From the NCBI RefSeq assembly GCF_013697085.1, contig NZ_JACEFT010000033.1, forward strand, positions 1 to 38,782: a stretch of DNA of 38,782 nt, read 5' to 3'. How positions within the stretch are numbered: the stretch's first letter is position 1; every line of letters begins with the position of its first letter. This stretch comes from Billgrantia kenyensis (GTDB taxonomy: Bacteria > Pseudomonadota > Gammaproteobacteria > Pseudomonadales > Halomonadaceae). The position numbers and the translations under genes were made by a program. The notes beneath the pieces were generated by a model. That model saw nothing but the letters and a program-made list of their open reading frames with translations. It made no database searches and was not told the DNA's origin. Positions 16,172-23,846 of this stretch are shown piece after piece.

Positions 16172-17722
16172 GTTCAGCCATTCTCGAGCCAGCCAGCGCC
16201 CGGCCCGCTCGAGCTCGGCCTCCTCGGTGCCGGCATAGCCCAGTACGAGGCCGGGGCGAGCGGGGGTATCGAGGTAGTAGTTCGACAGCGGCGACAGCGA
16301 GATGCCCTGCTCCACGCCCCGCTGGAGCAACGCACGCTCATGTTCCGCCTCGTCGAGCCAGGCCACCAGGTGCATGCCGGCCTGCCCGTCGGAAAGGCGC
16401 AGGCCACGCGCCACGGCGGGAGCCAGCGCCTTGCGCAGCAGCGCCTGACGCCGGCGGTAGCAGTCACGCATGCGCCGAATGTGACGAGAGAACTGGCCGT
16501 TGACGATGAACTCTGCCAAGGCGGCCTGTACCGGGTACTGCCCCTCGCGGTGAAGCCGCGCGTTGGCCCGTCGGAACGGCTCGACCAAGGACTCGGGCAG
16601 TACCACATAGCCCAGGCGCAGCCCAGGATACATCACCTTGCTGAAAGTGCCCACGTAGATGACACGAGAGTCGTCGATGAGCCCCTGCAGGGCGGCGATG
16701 GGACGCTGCCCATAGCGAAACTCGCTGTCGTAGTCGTCCTCGACGACCCAGGCGCCGTGCCGCTCGGCGGCTTCCAGCAGCGCCAAGCGGCGGGACAGGC
16801 TCATGGTCGCGCCGCTGGGGTATTGATGCGAGGGTGTCACATAGATCAGTCTCGGGCTCTCGGCGCACGCCGCAGCCGAGATACTCATCCCCTCGTCGTC
16901 CACCGGCACCGCCTGCAGATCGAGTCCGGCGGCCGCGAAGCAGGCCTGAGCGCCAGGGTAACCCGGCTCTTCGATCCAGACCTTGTCACCAGGGTCGCTG
17001 AGCAACCGCGCGATCAGCTCGAAGCCCTGCTGGGCCCCCTGCACGATGAGGATCTGCTCGGGGCGACAGCGCACCGAGCGTGAGAGCTGCAGATAGTCGG
17101 CCAGCGCCTCACGCAGCGCCGGCACACCGCCCTGGGCCTGATAGGCCAGCCAGTCCCGTGGCATGCGCTGCTGATGGCGGCGCACCAGTCGCTGCCACGG
17201 GCCATGGGGGAAACGATCCAGCGCCGGCAAGCCGGGCGCCAGGATGGGGCGCTCCTGGCTGGCATGGCAGAACGCCAGCAGCGCCGTGCCGCGAGTGGAG
17301 AGCGACGGGGCATCCCCTCGCGCCGGTAACGTGCGCGACGTGGCGGACCCGGCCGCCACTGCCTGCCAGGCTGGCAGTCGAGTTGACTGCTGCGCTGTGT
17401 GAGGAAAAGGCAGATCGGCGACGAAGGTGCCCGCGCCATGGCGTGTCACCAGGAAGCCTTCGGCCAGCAGCTGATCGAAGGCGGCCAGCACCGTGTTGCG
17501 TCCCAACCCCAGCTCGCGCGCCAGCTGACGCGAAGAGGGCAGCCGCTGGCTACAAGCCAGGCGTCCCGTCTGAATCCACTCGCGCAGCTGCTGATAGAGA
17601 CGCGTGGCCAGCGGTTGGGGTGAGCCTTCTGCCAACGTCAAGTCCAGCGCATCGGCCAGCCATTCGGCCTGGCCAGGGCAAGCAGGCACCGATAAAGGCG
17701 TCCTATCAACTATCCCATCCAT
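16163..17722 (-). CDS. MocR/PdxR-type GntR regulator with aminotransferase domain
   Basis: This 519-residue chimera has an N-terminal GntR winged helix (about 36-102, RLYQQLREWIQTGRL, SSRQLARELGLGRNTV, RHGAGTFVAD) and a fold-type I aminotransferase-like domain (about 155-515). The PLP-binding lysine is Lys362 in GTFSKVMYPG, with VVEDDYDSEF supplying the Asp that contacts the pyridine nitrogen. MocR proteins use PLP or its aldimines as effector; targets include PLP salvage, GABA and taurine genes. No such target lies next to it here. Its start overlaps the end of the upstream GGDEF gene by 17 bases, so it is probably expressed from that transcript. Confidence 0.92.
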   Translation of the reverse strand: MDGIVDRTPLSVPACPGQAEWLADALDLTLAEGSPQPLATRLYQQLREWIQTGRLACSQRLPSSRQLARELGLGRNTVLAAFDQLLAEGFLVTRHGAGTFVADLPFPHTAQQSTRLPAWQAVAAGSATSRTLPARGDAPSLSTRGTALLAFCHASQERPILAPGLPALDRFPHGPWQRLVRRHQQRMPRDWLAYQAQGGVPALREALADYLQLSRSVRCRPEQILIVQGAQQGFELIARLLSDPGDKVWIEEPGYPGAQACFAAAGLDLQAVPVDDEGMSISAAACAESPRLIYVTPSHQYPSGATMSLSRRLALLEAAERHGAWVVEDDYDSEFRYGQRPIAALQGLIDDSRVIYVGTFSKVMYPGLRLGYVVLPESLVEPFRRANARLHREGQYPVQAALAEFIVNGQFSRHIRRMRDCYRRRQALLRKALAPAVARGLRLSDGQAGMHLVAWLDEAEHERALLQRGVEQGISLSPLSNYYLDTPARPGLVLGYAGTEEAELERAGRWLAREWLNLS

Positions 17723-18716
17723 CCGAGATCACCCGATTGCGCCCCGTCCGCTTGCCTTGGTAGAGATTTTCGTCAGCACGATGCAGGATGGCCTCGACCG
17801 TTTCCTCGACATCCTGGAACGCCGAGACCCCACAGGTGATCGTCACCTTGAAGCAGTGCTTCTCTTCCGAAGTGTACTCCTGCTCCATCACCAGCCGGCG
17901 CACCTTTTCGGCGACTTCAACCGCTTCTTCCGGCCCGGTTTCCGGCAGCAGCAGGACGAACTCCTCTCCACCGAGCCGCGCCGGAATGTCGTTCGTACGC
18001 AGCCGTTCTTGCAGCAGCTTGCCCACCTTCACCAGCACCTGGTCGCCAGCCGGGTGGCCGTGGGTATCGTTGATTCGCTTGAAGTGGTCGAAGTCGAACA
18101 GCACCACCGAGGTGGACCTGCCATAGCGGCGATAGCGAGCCAGTTCCTGCACCAGGCGCTGCATGAAGTAGCGACGATTGAACAGGCCGGTAAGTTCATC
18201 GGTTCGCGACAGCTGGCGTAGCCGCAGCTCGAGCTTCTTCTGCTCGGTGATATCACGGACCGTTCCGATCAGGATCTGCTCGTCTCCTTCGGGAGCGTAA
18301 TCGGCCAGCTCATGGACCCAGCGTACCTCACCATCAGGCCGAATGATGCGATGCACGATATCATGATGGTTTTTGTGCTGAGCTCGGATCAGTGCCGCTT
18401 CGACACTCTCCAGATCCTCGGGATGCACCATGGCCTTGAAGGCTGTCAGGCTGGGGACGAAGGTCTTGGGGTCTACGCCAAAGATGTCGTAGATGACCTC
18501 GGACCAGAATAGTTCACTGGTCTTCAGGCTCAGTCGCCAGTAGCCCAGACGCGCGATCTGCTGAACGCGGTGCAGGGTCCGCTTGAGCTCGGCGATCTCC
18601 TGGCGCGCCTGCTCAAGCTCGCGCCGGAGCCGCCAGACAGAGTCGCTGGAACCGCCCGAAGTTGGAGTGTCGGGCGCCTCCTTGGCGTTACCGTGATTGT
18701 TGGAGGTGCCCTTCAT
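17706..18716 (-). CDS. PAS-GGDEF diguanylate cyclase
   Basis: This 336-residue soluble protein makes cyclic di-GMP from two GTP. A short coiled coil (about 28-55) leads into a PAS domain (about 55-160, ARLGYWRLSLKTSELFWSE to GTVRDITEQKKLE) with the PAC ending. The GGDEF domain (about 170-332) opens with SRTDELTGLFNRRYF, binds metal at LFDFDHFKRIND, and has an intact active site GGEEF at 249-253. The inhibitory I-site RxxD is present as RTND at 240-243, five residues before the active site, so product feedback is expected. There is no membrane segment. The PAS ligand is unknown. The gene precedes and overlaps the MocR gene. Confidence 0.94.
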   Translation of the reverse strand: MKGTSNNHGNAKEAPDTPTSGGSSDSVWRLRRELEQARQEIAELKRTLHRVQQIARLGYWRLSLKTSELFWSEVIYDIFGVDPKTFVPSLTAFKAMVHPEDLESVEAALIRAQHKNHHDIVHRIIRPDGEVRWVHELADYAPEGDEQILIGTVRDITEQKKLELRLRQLSRTDELTGLFNRRYFMQRLVQELARYRRYGRSTSVVLFDFDHFKRINDTHGHPAGDQVLVKVGKLLQERLRTNDIPARLGGEEFVLLLPETGPEEAVEVAEKVRRLVMEQEYTSEEKHCFKVTITCGVSAFQDVEETVEAILHRADENLYQGKRTGRNRVISDGWDS

Positions 18717-18786
18717 TGATACCTGAGCGGTAGTTTGAAATTAGTGACTTGAAGCATACCGTCTGCCCAATGCCTCCTCCAACGTA

Positions 18787-19284
18787 TTATGGTTCCAACC
18801 TCGGGATATCGCCTGCCGACATCAGGCCGAGTTCATCGAGATAGCGCACGAGCCCCAGGCGCCCGTCACTCATCATGGCCTGATGATTCCAGACAACCAA
18901 TGGCCGTGCCACGTGCGAGAAAAGGCTCAGCCATGGCCGTGCCGTGCGCACCTGCCAACAATAGCCGACCCGGGTGCCTTGCCCTGCCTGTTGCAACTTC
19001 CAGCTGCCCAGACCGGCCACATCGCCGCTCGCCGCGCCTACGATCAGGCTAGGCTCATGCACCCGCACGATACAAATCGTGAAGCGTAGCGAGTAGCCCA
19101 GGCGGCTCTTCCAGGTGAAGCGCTGCGTCCGACCGATGCCTCGGTCATCGCCGGTCGCAAGTGGCTGCACATCGATGAGCCCAGGCCACCAGTCAGGCCA
19201 GTGCAGCGAGTCGGTCAAGGTATCGAAGACAATATTGATCGGCGCGTCGATGTGCCAGGTGGTGTCGAAGTCGAAGTTCGCCAT
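18787..19284 (-). CDS. SRPBCC-fold (polyketide cyclase-like) protein
   Basis: This 165-residue START/SRPBCC-type domain opens with a strand and APINIVFDTLTDSLHWPDWWPG, a common opening of the family, where the acidic and Trp-rich loop lines the cavity. GIGRTQRFTWKSRLGYSLRF and GSWKLQQAGQGTRVGYCWQV are successive strands, and a C-terminal helix closes the pocket. Such proteins bind hydrophobic ligands, or act as cyclases or aromatase-like enzymes. Ligand and reaction are unknown. It starts nine bases after the stop of the LolA-like gene, with no strong ribosome site, so translational coupling is likely. Confidence 0.82.
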   Translation of the reverse strand: MANFDFDTTWHIDAPINIVFDTLTDSLHWPDWWPGLIDVQPLATGDDRGIGRTQRFTWKSRLGYSLRFTICIVRVHEPSLIVGAASGDVAGLGSWKLQQAGQGTRVGYCWQVRTARPWLSLFSHVARPLVVWNHQAMMSDGRLGLVRYLDELGLMSAGDIPRLEP

Positions 19285-19293
19285 GAGACGGGC

Positions 19294-19917
19294 CTAGGGA
19301 TCAAAGTCATCCGGAGCGAAGCTCGGCTCCAGGGACACACCCTCGAGGCGAACGCTCTCGAGGCGCTCGCCCCTTCGGCCGTAGCTGATCACTCTGGATG
19401 GGAAAAGCGTTTCGTCGTCGAGCCAGAGGTCGTAGCGTGCCACTTCGTGTATCGAGCGACCGGGTTCGGCCTCGACCACGATATGCTGCACTGCCTTGCC
19501 ATCCAGTTCGGACGCCCCCAGCTCGCGCGTAACGCCATGCCGCTGCAGCTGCTGGACATTGCGCAACAGGGTGCCAATATCCGACTGATCCACACGGTGC
19601 CCGCGTGAGCTACGTACCATGCGGTTGGTGGGGCGTAGAGAAATACCCCGGCGCTTGCCCGGCGAGCCGAAGGGCCACAGCTTCACGTATCCGGTATCGG
19701 GACGGTAGATCAACACCGCTCCCCGATAGGGTGCTTCCAGGTCCATGCGCACATTACCGGGACGCTGGTAGCTGTAGCGGATCACCTCCTCGCCACCGCT
19801 GCCCTGGCTGCGCAGTGTCAATCGATAGCCAGACAAGGCGTCGATGCGCGCCAGTGCCGCAGCGATCGGATCTTGTCCTGCGCTATCGCTCATGGCGACC
19901 ATCAGCAGGTGCAGCAT
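19294..19917 (-). CDS. LolA-like/DUF1571-type protein of unknown function
   Basis: This 207-residue protein reads like the outer-membrane lipoprotein-sorting (LolA/LolB) fold. Successive strands include YRLTLRSQG, EEVIRYSYQRPGNVRMDLE, GAVLIYRPDTGYVKLWPFG, KAVQHIVVEAEP and DLWLDDETLFPSRVISYGRRG. The last segment, reporting conversion of a deflected chain, is typical of DUF1571 and related families. The start at 19917 is chosen because GAGGAGAG precedes it; the N terminus MLHLLMVAMSDSAGQ is only weakly hydrophobic, so export is uncertain. A longer reading to 20013 gives a basic, unlikely leader. It forms a two-gene operon with the SRPBCC protein. The function could be lipid or hydrophobic-ligand handling; this is a guess. 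Confidence 0.65.
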   Translation of the reverse strand: MLHLLMVAMSDSAGQDPIAAALARIDALSGYRLTLRSQGSGGEEVIRYSYQRPGNVRMDLEAPYRGAVLIYRPDTGYVKLWPFGSPGKRRGISLRPTNRMVRSSRGHRVDQSDIGTLLRNVQQLQRHGVTRELGASELDGKAVQHIVVEAEPGRSIHEVARYDLWLDDETLFPSRVISYGRRGERLESVRLEGVSLEPSFAPDDFDP

Positions 19918-20024
19918 GGCGACTCTCCTCGACTTGCCTCTCTCCCAGAGACTAGCAGGGCCACGGGGCAGGCGAGATATCGAGCATGCTATCGTAGAGG
20001 CCTTGCCCACCATGGAGAGGCCAA

Positions 20025-20873
20025 ATGAAATACCTGGGTGCCCACGTCAGCGCCGCTGGCGGCCCTGACCAGGCCGTACTGCGCGCCGTCGAGATCGGTG
20101 CAGATGCCTTTGCCCTGTTCACCAAGAACCAGCGCCAGTGGCGGGCCAAGCCCTTGGACGACGCCACCATCGAGGCCTTTCGCAGCGCCTGCAAGAAGCA
20201 CGGCTTCGGCCCCGGCCAGATCCTCCCCCACGACAGTTACCTGATCAACCTCGGCCACCCGGACAAGGCAGGGCTGGAGAAGTCACGCGCCGCCTTTCTC
20301 GACGAGATGCAGCGCTGCGAGCAGCTCGGCCTCACCCTGCTCAACTTCCACCCCGGCAGCCACCTGAAAAAGATCAGCGAGAGCGAGTGCCTGACCCGCA
20401 TCGCCGAGTCGATCAACCACGCCCTGGCCGAGACCCGCAATGTCGTCGCGGTGATCGAGAACACCGCCGGCCAGGGCACCAACCTGGGCTGGCGCTTCGA
20501 GCACCTGGCCGAGATCATCGAGCAGGTCGACGACAAGTCACGGGTCGGCGTGTGCATCGACACCTGCCACGCCTTCGCCGCCGGCTACGACCTGCGTACC
20601 CCCGAGGCCTGCACCGCCACCCTCGACGAGTTCGGCAAGGTGGTGGGCTTCGAGTACCTGCGCGGCATGCACCTCAACGATGCAAAGAGCGAATACGCCA
20701 GCCGGGTCGACCGCCACCACAGCCTGGGCCAGGGCAACATCGGCCTCGACGCCTTCACCACCATCATGCGCGACCCGCGCATCGACGATATCCCCATGGT
20801 GCTGGAGACCATCGAGCCCGAGATCTGGGCCGAGGAGATCGCCTGGCTGCGCGCTCAGATAGCAGTCGACTGA
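20025..20873 (+). CDS. nfo: endonuclease IV (deoxyribonuclease IV)
   Basis: This 282-residue TIM-barrel AP endonuclease cuts 5' of abasic sites using three zinc ions; E. coli Nfo is 285 residues. Visible family motifs are GAHVSAAGG at the N terminus, [24 protein letters not shown] with the ligand Glu, [16 protein letters not shown] with Asp and His ligands, HLNDAKSE and [12 protein letters not shown], and the closing [11 protein letters not shown] with the last Glu. It processes the sites that AlkA creates. GGAGAGG precedes the ATG. The gene is monocistronic, with no alkylation or oxidative-stress promoter element that I can recognise. Confidence 0.97.
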   Translation: MKYLGAHVSAAGGPDQAVLRAVEIGADAFALFTKNQRQWRAKPLDDATIEAFRSACKKHGFGPGQILPHDSYLINLGHPDKAGLEKSRAAFLDEMQRCEQLGLTLLNFHPGSHLKKISESECLTRIAESINHALAETRNVVAVIENTAGQGTNLGWRFEHLAEIIEQVDDKSRVGVCIDTCHAFAAGYDLRTPEACTATLDEFGKVVGFEYLRGMHLNDAKSEYASRVDRHHSLGQGNIGLDAFTTIMRDPRIDDIPMVLETIEPEIWAEEIAWLRAQIAVD

Positions 20874-20884
20874 GGCTTCGCACC

Positions 20885-20904
20885 CGCCGGACAAGCTCCC
20901 GGCG
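20885..20904 (+). terminator. weak hairpin after nfo
   Basis: CGCCGG and CCGGCG (six-base arms, eight-base loop) begin 12 bases after the nfo stop. No T tract follows, so at most it is a weak or Rho-assisted terminator. Confidence 0.25.
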
Positions 20905-21012
20905 CAGTCACTTTCCAGTGGTGGGTAAAACTTAATTGCGGCCATTGAGTCAAATCATTTGTCGGCCAGCAAGAAAGCTGCCACCTTGGATCGTGTAGGT
21001 AAACCTCTCTTG

Positions 21013-21028
21013 GGGACAGTGACGTCCC
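21013..21028 (+). other. possible 5' leader hairpin of small ORF
   Basis: GGGAC-AGTGAC-GTCCC, followed at 21031-21040 by the palindrome GGGGCGCCCC, lies 25-50 bases upstream of the start of the 52-codon gene. It could fold in the mRNA leader. Whether it regulates anything is unknown. Confidence 0.25.
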
Positions 21029-21064
21029 GAGGGGCGCCCCATCTACCCGCAGGAGGACATGCAC

Positions 21065-21223
21065 ATGGGTTTCATCGGAATACTGGCCGTGAGCGTGGCC
21101 GCAGTGGCGCTAATGGCCCTGGCCTACGCCATGAGCGAGAAGCAGAGGCACCCCGTCCGCAAGGAAGTACGCATCGAAGAGGATGAGCGCGCCCCTTATC
21201 GGAATCGCTCGCAGCACGACTGA
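21065..21223 (+). CDS. 52-residue single-pass membrane peptide, unknown function
   Basis: This short gene encodes an N-terminal membrane segment (about 2-24, GFIGILAVSVAAVALMALAYA) followed by a charged tail rich in Arg, Lys and Glu (SEKQRHPVRKEVRIEEDERA). The tail should face the cytoplasm by the positive-inside rule. AGGAGG ends eight bases before the ATG at 21065; an in-frame ATG at 21059 is too close to that site. A strong intrinsic terminator begins 24 bases after the stop, so this is a self-contained transcription unit between nfo and the DHA2 exporter gene. I do not recognise the family. Codon use looks like the neighbours. Confidence 0.7.
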   Translation: MGFIGILAVSVAAVALMALAYAMSEKQRHPVRKEVRIEEDERAPYRNRSQHD

Positions 21224-21246
21224 GCGCCAACACATCGACATCACAG

Positions 21247-21276
21247 CCCCTGGCACATTGGGTGCCAGGGGTTTTT
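21247..21276 (+). terminator. intrinsic terminator of the small membrane-peptide gene
   Basis: A perfect ten-base stem CCCCTGGCAC / GTGCCAGGGG encloses the loop ATTGG and is followed by five T, a classical Rho-independent terminator. On the other strand no T-run follows, so it acts mainly on plus-strand transcription. Confidence 0.9.
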
Positions 21277-21349
21277 CGTTCCTCGGGCCGCTGCGCGGCG
21301 GCTGAGAGTCGTTGACTGACGCCATCGCGGGTTGTGACGCTATAGCTGG

Positions 21350-22933
21350 CTAGAGCGAACAAGGCTCGCCCTTCTCTCCAGAAGACTCCTGGGGCTCGCC
21401 CCCTATCGCCCCGACATGGCGCAGGCTGACGATGGAGACTACGGCCAGCGCCAGGATGGCGATGCCGCCCACCGTGGCGGTCACGTTCAGTCCCGCGGTG
21501 AAGGCCTGCTGGGCTTCCAGCAGTACGCCGGCAGGCAGGCTATCGCCGGCCGCAACGGTGGCCCACAGGCTCTCCTCTACAATGCCCGCCGTCCCGGCGA
21601 CTTCGACATCGGCCATCGTCGCGCTGACCTGAGCGCGATAGACGAAAGTGGCCAGGCTGCCGAGCAGGGCCACACCCAGCGCAACACCCAGCTCCTGCAC
21701 CATCTCCGACATGGCCGAGGCCGAACCGGCCTTCTCCGCCGGTGCGGCACCCACCACCAGATCGGTTCCCAGGGCAGCAATGGTGCCCAAGCCGAGATAG
21801 ACCAGCGAGAACCCGGCAATTGCCATGCCCACCCCGCTGGCGTTCACTTCGACGGCGGCCAGCAGCCAGTAGCCCAGCGTAGAGAGCGCCAGGGCAGCGC
21901 CCACCACGTAACCGGGACGAATACGCCGGGCAATCAGCGGCGCCATGATGCCCGCCAGCACCATCGCGAGCGCCGGTGGCCCCATCCACAGCCCCGCCGC
22001 CAGCGGTGTGAGCCCCGCCACCAGTTGCAGGTACTGGGTCACCAGCAGCATCACACCGGACACGCCGACCAGCCCCACCAGCAGTACGATCAGCGCGGCA
22101 CTGAACGTACGGCTGCCGAACAGCCGCATGTCGAGCAGCGGGTCTTCCAGATGCTGCTGGCGGCGCACGAAGACCAGCGCCATCAACCCACCCAGCGCCA
22201 GTGCCAACAGAGGAACGGGCTCGAGCCCCAGCTTGGCGAGCTCCTTGACCCCATAGACTGCCGGGAGTACGGCCGCCAGCGAAAGCGCCACGCTGGCGAG
22301 ATCCAGCCGACCACTGCGTTTCGCACGGTACTCCGGCAGCAACAGCGGGGCCGCGACCAGCAGCACGATCACCACCGGCACCGCCACCAGAAAGGCCGCT
22401 CCCCACCAGAAGCGCTCCAGCAACACCCCACCGACTACCGGCCCCAGCGCCATGCCCAGGGCGAACATGGTGGCCCACACGCCGATGGCCAGGGCGCGCT
22501 GGCGCACGTCGCCGAACATGTTGCTGATCAGTGCCAGGGTGGAGGGCATCAGCGTCGCGCCGGCCACGCCCAGCACTGCGCGGGCGGCGATCAGCATGGC
22601 AGCACTGGTGGAATAGGCGGCGATCACCGACGTGATGCCGAAGGCCACGGCACCGATCATCAGCAGCCGACGACGACCGATGCGATCGCCCAGCGTGCCC
22701 ATGGTGATCAGAAAGCCGGCGATCATGAAGCCGTAGGCATCCATGATCCACAATGCCTGAGTACTGCTCGGCTGCAGATCCGCCGCCAGGGCGGGCAGGG
22801 CCAGGTAGAGAATGGTGACGTCGAGACCGAGCAGTACGGTGGGCAGCGCCAATACCGCCAGACCGGCCCACTGCTTGATACCTGCTCGCTGACGAGCGCT
22901 GCGCGAGCCGGACGCTTCATCGAGGGAAACCAT
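21350..22933 (-). CDS. DHA2-family (14-TM) MFS drug exporter, QacA/SmvA-like
   Basis: This 527-residue transporter has 14 hydrophobic segments, the number of the DHA2 proton-antiport drug exporters. TM1 carries LLGLDVTILYLALPAL, the typical DVTI/VNVAL motif D1. The loop between TM2 and TM3 has GTLGDRIGRRRLL (motif A). TM5 has GPVVGGVLLERFWWG (motif C). It resembles QacA/SmvA-type exporters of cationic biocides and dyes, but the true substrate is unknown. The start at 22933 has GGAGG six bases upstream; 22978 would extend it by 15 residues. The divergent XRE regulator at 23055 and the repeats between them suggest local control. Confidence 0.92.
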   Translation of the reverse strand: MVSLDEASGSRSARQRAGIKQWAGLAVLALPTVLLGLDVTILYLALPALAADLQPSSTQALWIMDAYGFMIAGFLITMGTLGDRIGRRRLLMIGAVAFGITSVIAAYSTSAAMLIAARAVLGVAGATLMPSTLALISNMFGDVRQRALAIGVWATMFALGMALGPVVGGVLLERFWWGAAFLVAVPVVIVLLVAAPLLLPEYRAKRSGRLDLASVALSLAAVLPAVYGVKELAKLGLEPVPLLALALGGLMALVFVRRQQHLEDPLLDMRLFGSRTFSAALIVLLVGLVGVSGVMLLVTQYLQLVAGLTPLAAGLWMGPPALAMVLAGIMAPLIARRIRPGYVVGAALALSTLGYWLLAAVEVNASGVGMAIAGFSLVYLGLGTIAALGTDLVVGAAPAEKAGSASAMSEMVQELGVALGVALLGSLATFVYRAQVSATMADVEVAGTAGIVEESLWATVAAGDSLPAGVLLEAQQAFTAGLNVTATVGGIAILALAVVSIVSLRHVGAIGGEPQESSGEKGEPCSL

Positions 22934-23013
22934 GCCATGCCTCCTTTCCGTAGGGTTGGCATGGTAGTCTTGGCTCATACTGATAGGGTTACAATATAGC
23001 CAGTTATCCTATT

Positions 23014-23039
23014 ACTATGGGTAACTACTATAGGTAACT
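23014..23039. promoter_or_regulatory. tandem 13-bp direct repeat, probable operator of XRE regulator/DHA2 exporter
   Basis: ACTATGGGTAACT (23014-23026) and ACTATAGGTAACT (23027-23039) are directly abutting repeats with one mismatch, in the divergent intergenic region just before the regulator gene. An inverted relative, AGTTATCCTAT, lies at 23002-23012, and ATAGGGTTAC at 22983-22992. Together they look like multiple half-sites for the adjacent regulator. The regulator's ribosome site (TGGAG) follows the last repeat directly. Confidence 0.6.
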
Positions 23040-23054
23040 TCCTGGAGCACTGCC

Positions 23055-23846
23055 ATGGCCGGACGCAGCCTCGACAGAACCCGCAGCGAACTCACCGAGT
23101 TCCTGATCCATCATCGCAGCAAGCTGACGCCGGCCGACGTCGGCCTGCCTTCCACCGGGCGTCGGCGCACGCCCGGGCTGCGGCGCGAGGAAGTGGCCAC
23201 CCTCGCCGGGGTGGGACTGACTTGGTACACCTGGTTCGAGCAGGGGCGCGATATCAACGTCTCGGAGAGCTTCGTGCTGAAAGTCTCCAAGGCCCTCAAG
23301 CTCGACGACGCCGAATGCTGCCACTTGTTCCTGCTGGCCCATCGTCGCCCGCCGCCGGTGGAAGCCTACCAGTGGCAGGAAATCCCGCCCCTGGTGCAGA
23401 GGATGATGAACGACATGCCAAGGCCGGCCTATGTGATGAACCTGCGCTGGGACATCATCGCCTGGAACGCCGCCGCCGATGCCCTGCTCGGCTTCAGGGA
23501 CAGGGAGCCCGGCGAGCGCAACATGATGCGCCTGCTGTTCGCCGACCCGGCGCTGCGCAGACGCCTTCCCGGCTGGCGCCAGGACGCCTCCCGCCTGCTG
23601 GCCCAGTTTCGCTGCGACCTGGCCGCTGCTCCCGAAGACCCCGCCATGCAGGAGCTGATCGAAGCGCTCGCCAAACTGTCGCCGGACTTTCGGCGCTGGT
23701 GGGAGCAACCCAACCACGAAGCCTATCGCTACGGCATCGGCACGCTCATCGATGCCGACTCGAACCAGAGAGAGTATCAGCACACCACGCTGCTGGTGGA
23801 CGAACACCGGCATCTCCGGATGGTGGTTTACTTCACCGCCGACTGA
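23055..23846 (+). CDS. XRE-family regulator with MmyB-type ligand domain
   Basis: This 263-residue regulator has an N-terminal HTH (about 30-90) with TPGLRREEVATLAGVGLTWY and WFEQGRDINVSESFV, typical of the MmyB-like/XRE subfamily that follows the pattern G-x-R-R-x-P-G-L-R-R-E-E-V-A. The larger C-terminal domain (about 100-260) has PAYVMNLRWDIIAWNAAADAL and ERNMMRLLFAD, a PAS-like MmyB ligand-binding fold reported to bind fatty acids in a relative. It probably regulates the divergent exporter. Its 3' end overlaps the convergent Rossmann-protein gene by 19 bases. Confidence 0.9.
   Translation: MAGRSLDRTRSELTEFLIHHRSKLTPADVGLPSTGRRRTPGLRREEVATLAGVGLTWYTWFEQGRDINVSESFVLKVSKALKLDDAECCHLFLLAHRRPPPVEAYQWQEIPPLVQRMMNDMPRPAYVMNLRWDIIAWNAAADALLGFRDREPGERNMMRLLFADPALRRRLPGWRQDASRLLAQFRCDLAAAPEDPAMQELIEALAKLSPDFRRWWEQPNHEAYRYGIGTLIDADSNQREYQHTTLLVDEHRHLRMVVYFTAD

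Noticed and set aside
20138..20935. 265-codon frame overlapping nfo on the same strand
   Set aside because: It is Pro/Arg/His-rich with no domain pattern; nfo in the other frame has all zinc-ligand motifs.
21416..22999. 527-codon plus-strand frame opposite the DHA2 exporter
   Set aside because: It is rich in Gln, His and Arg, low in hydrophobic order and matches no family. The minus-strand frame is a clear transporter with TM segments and motifs.
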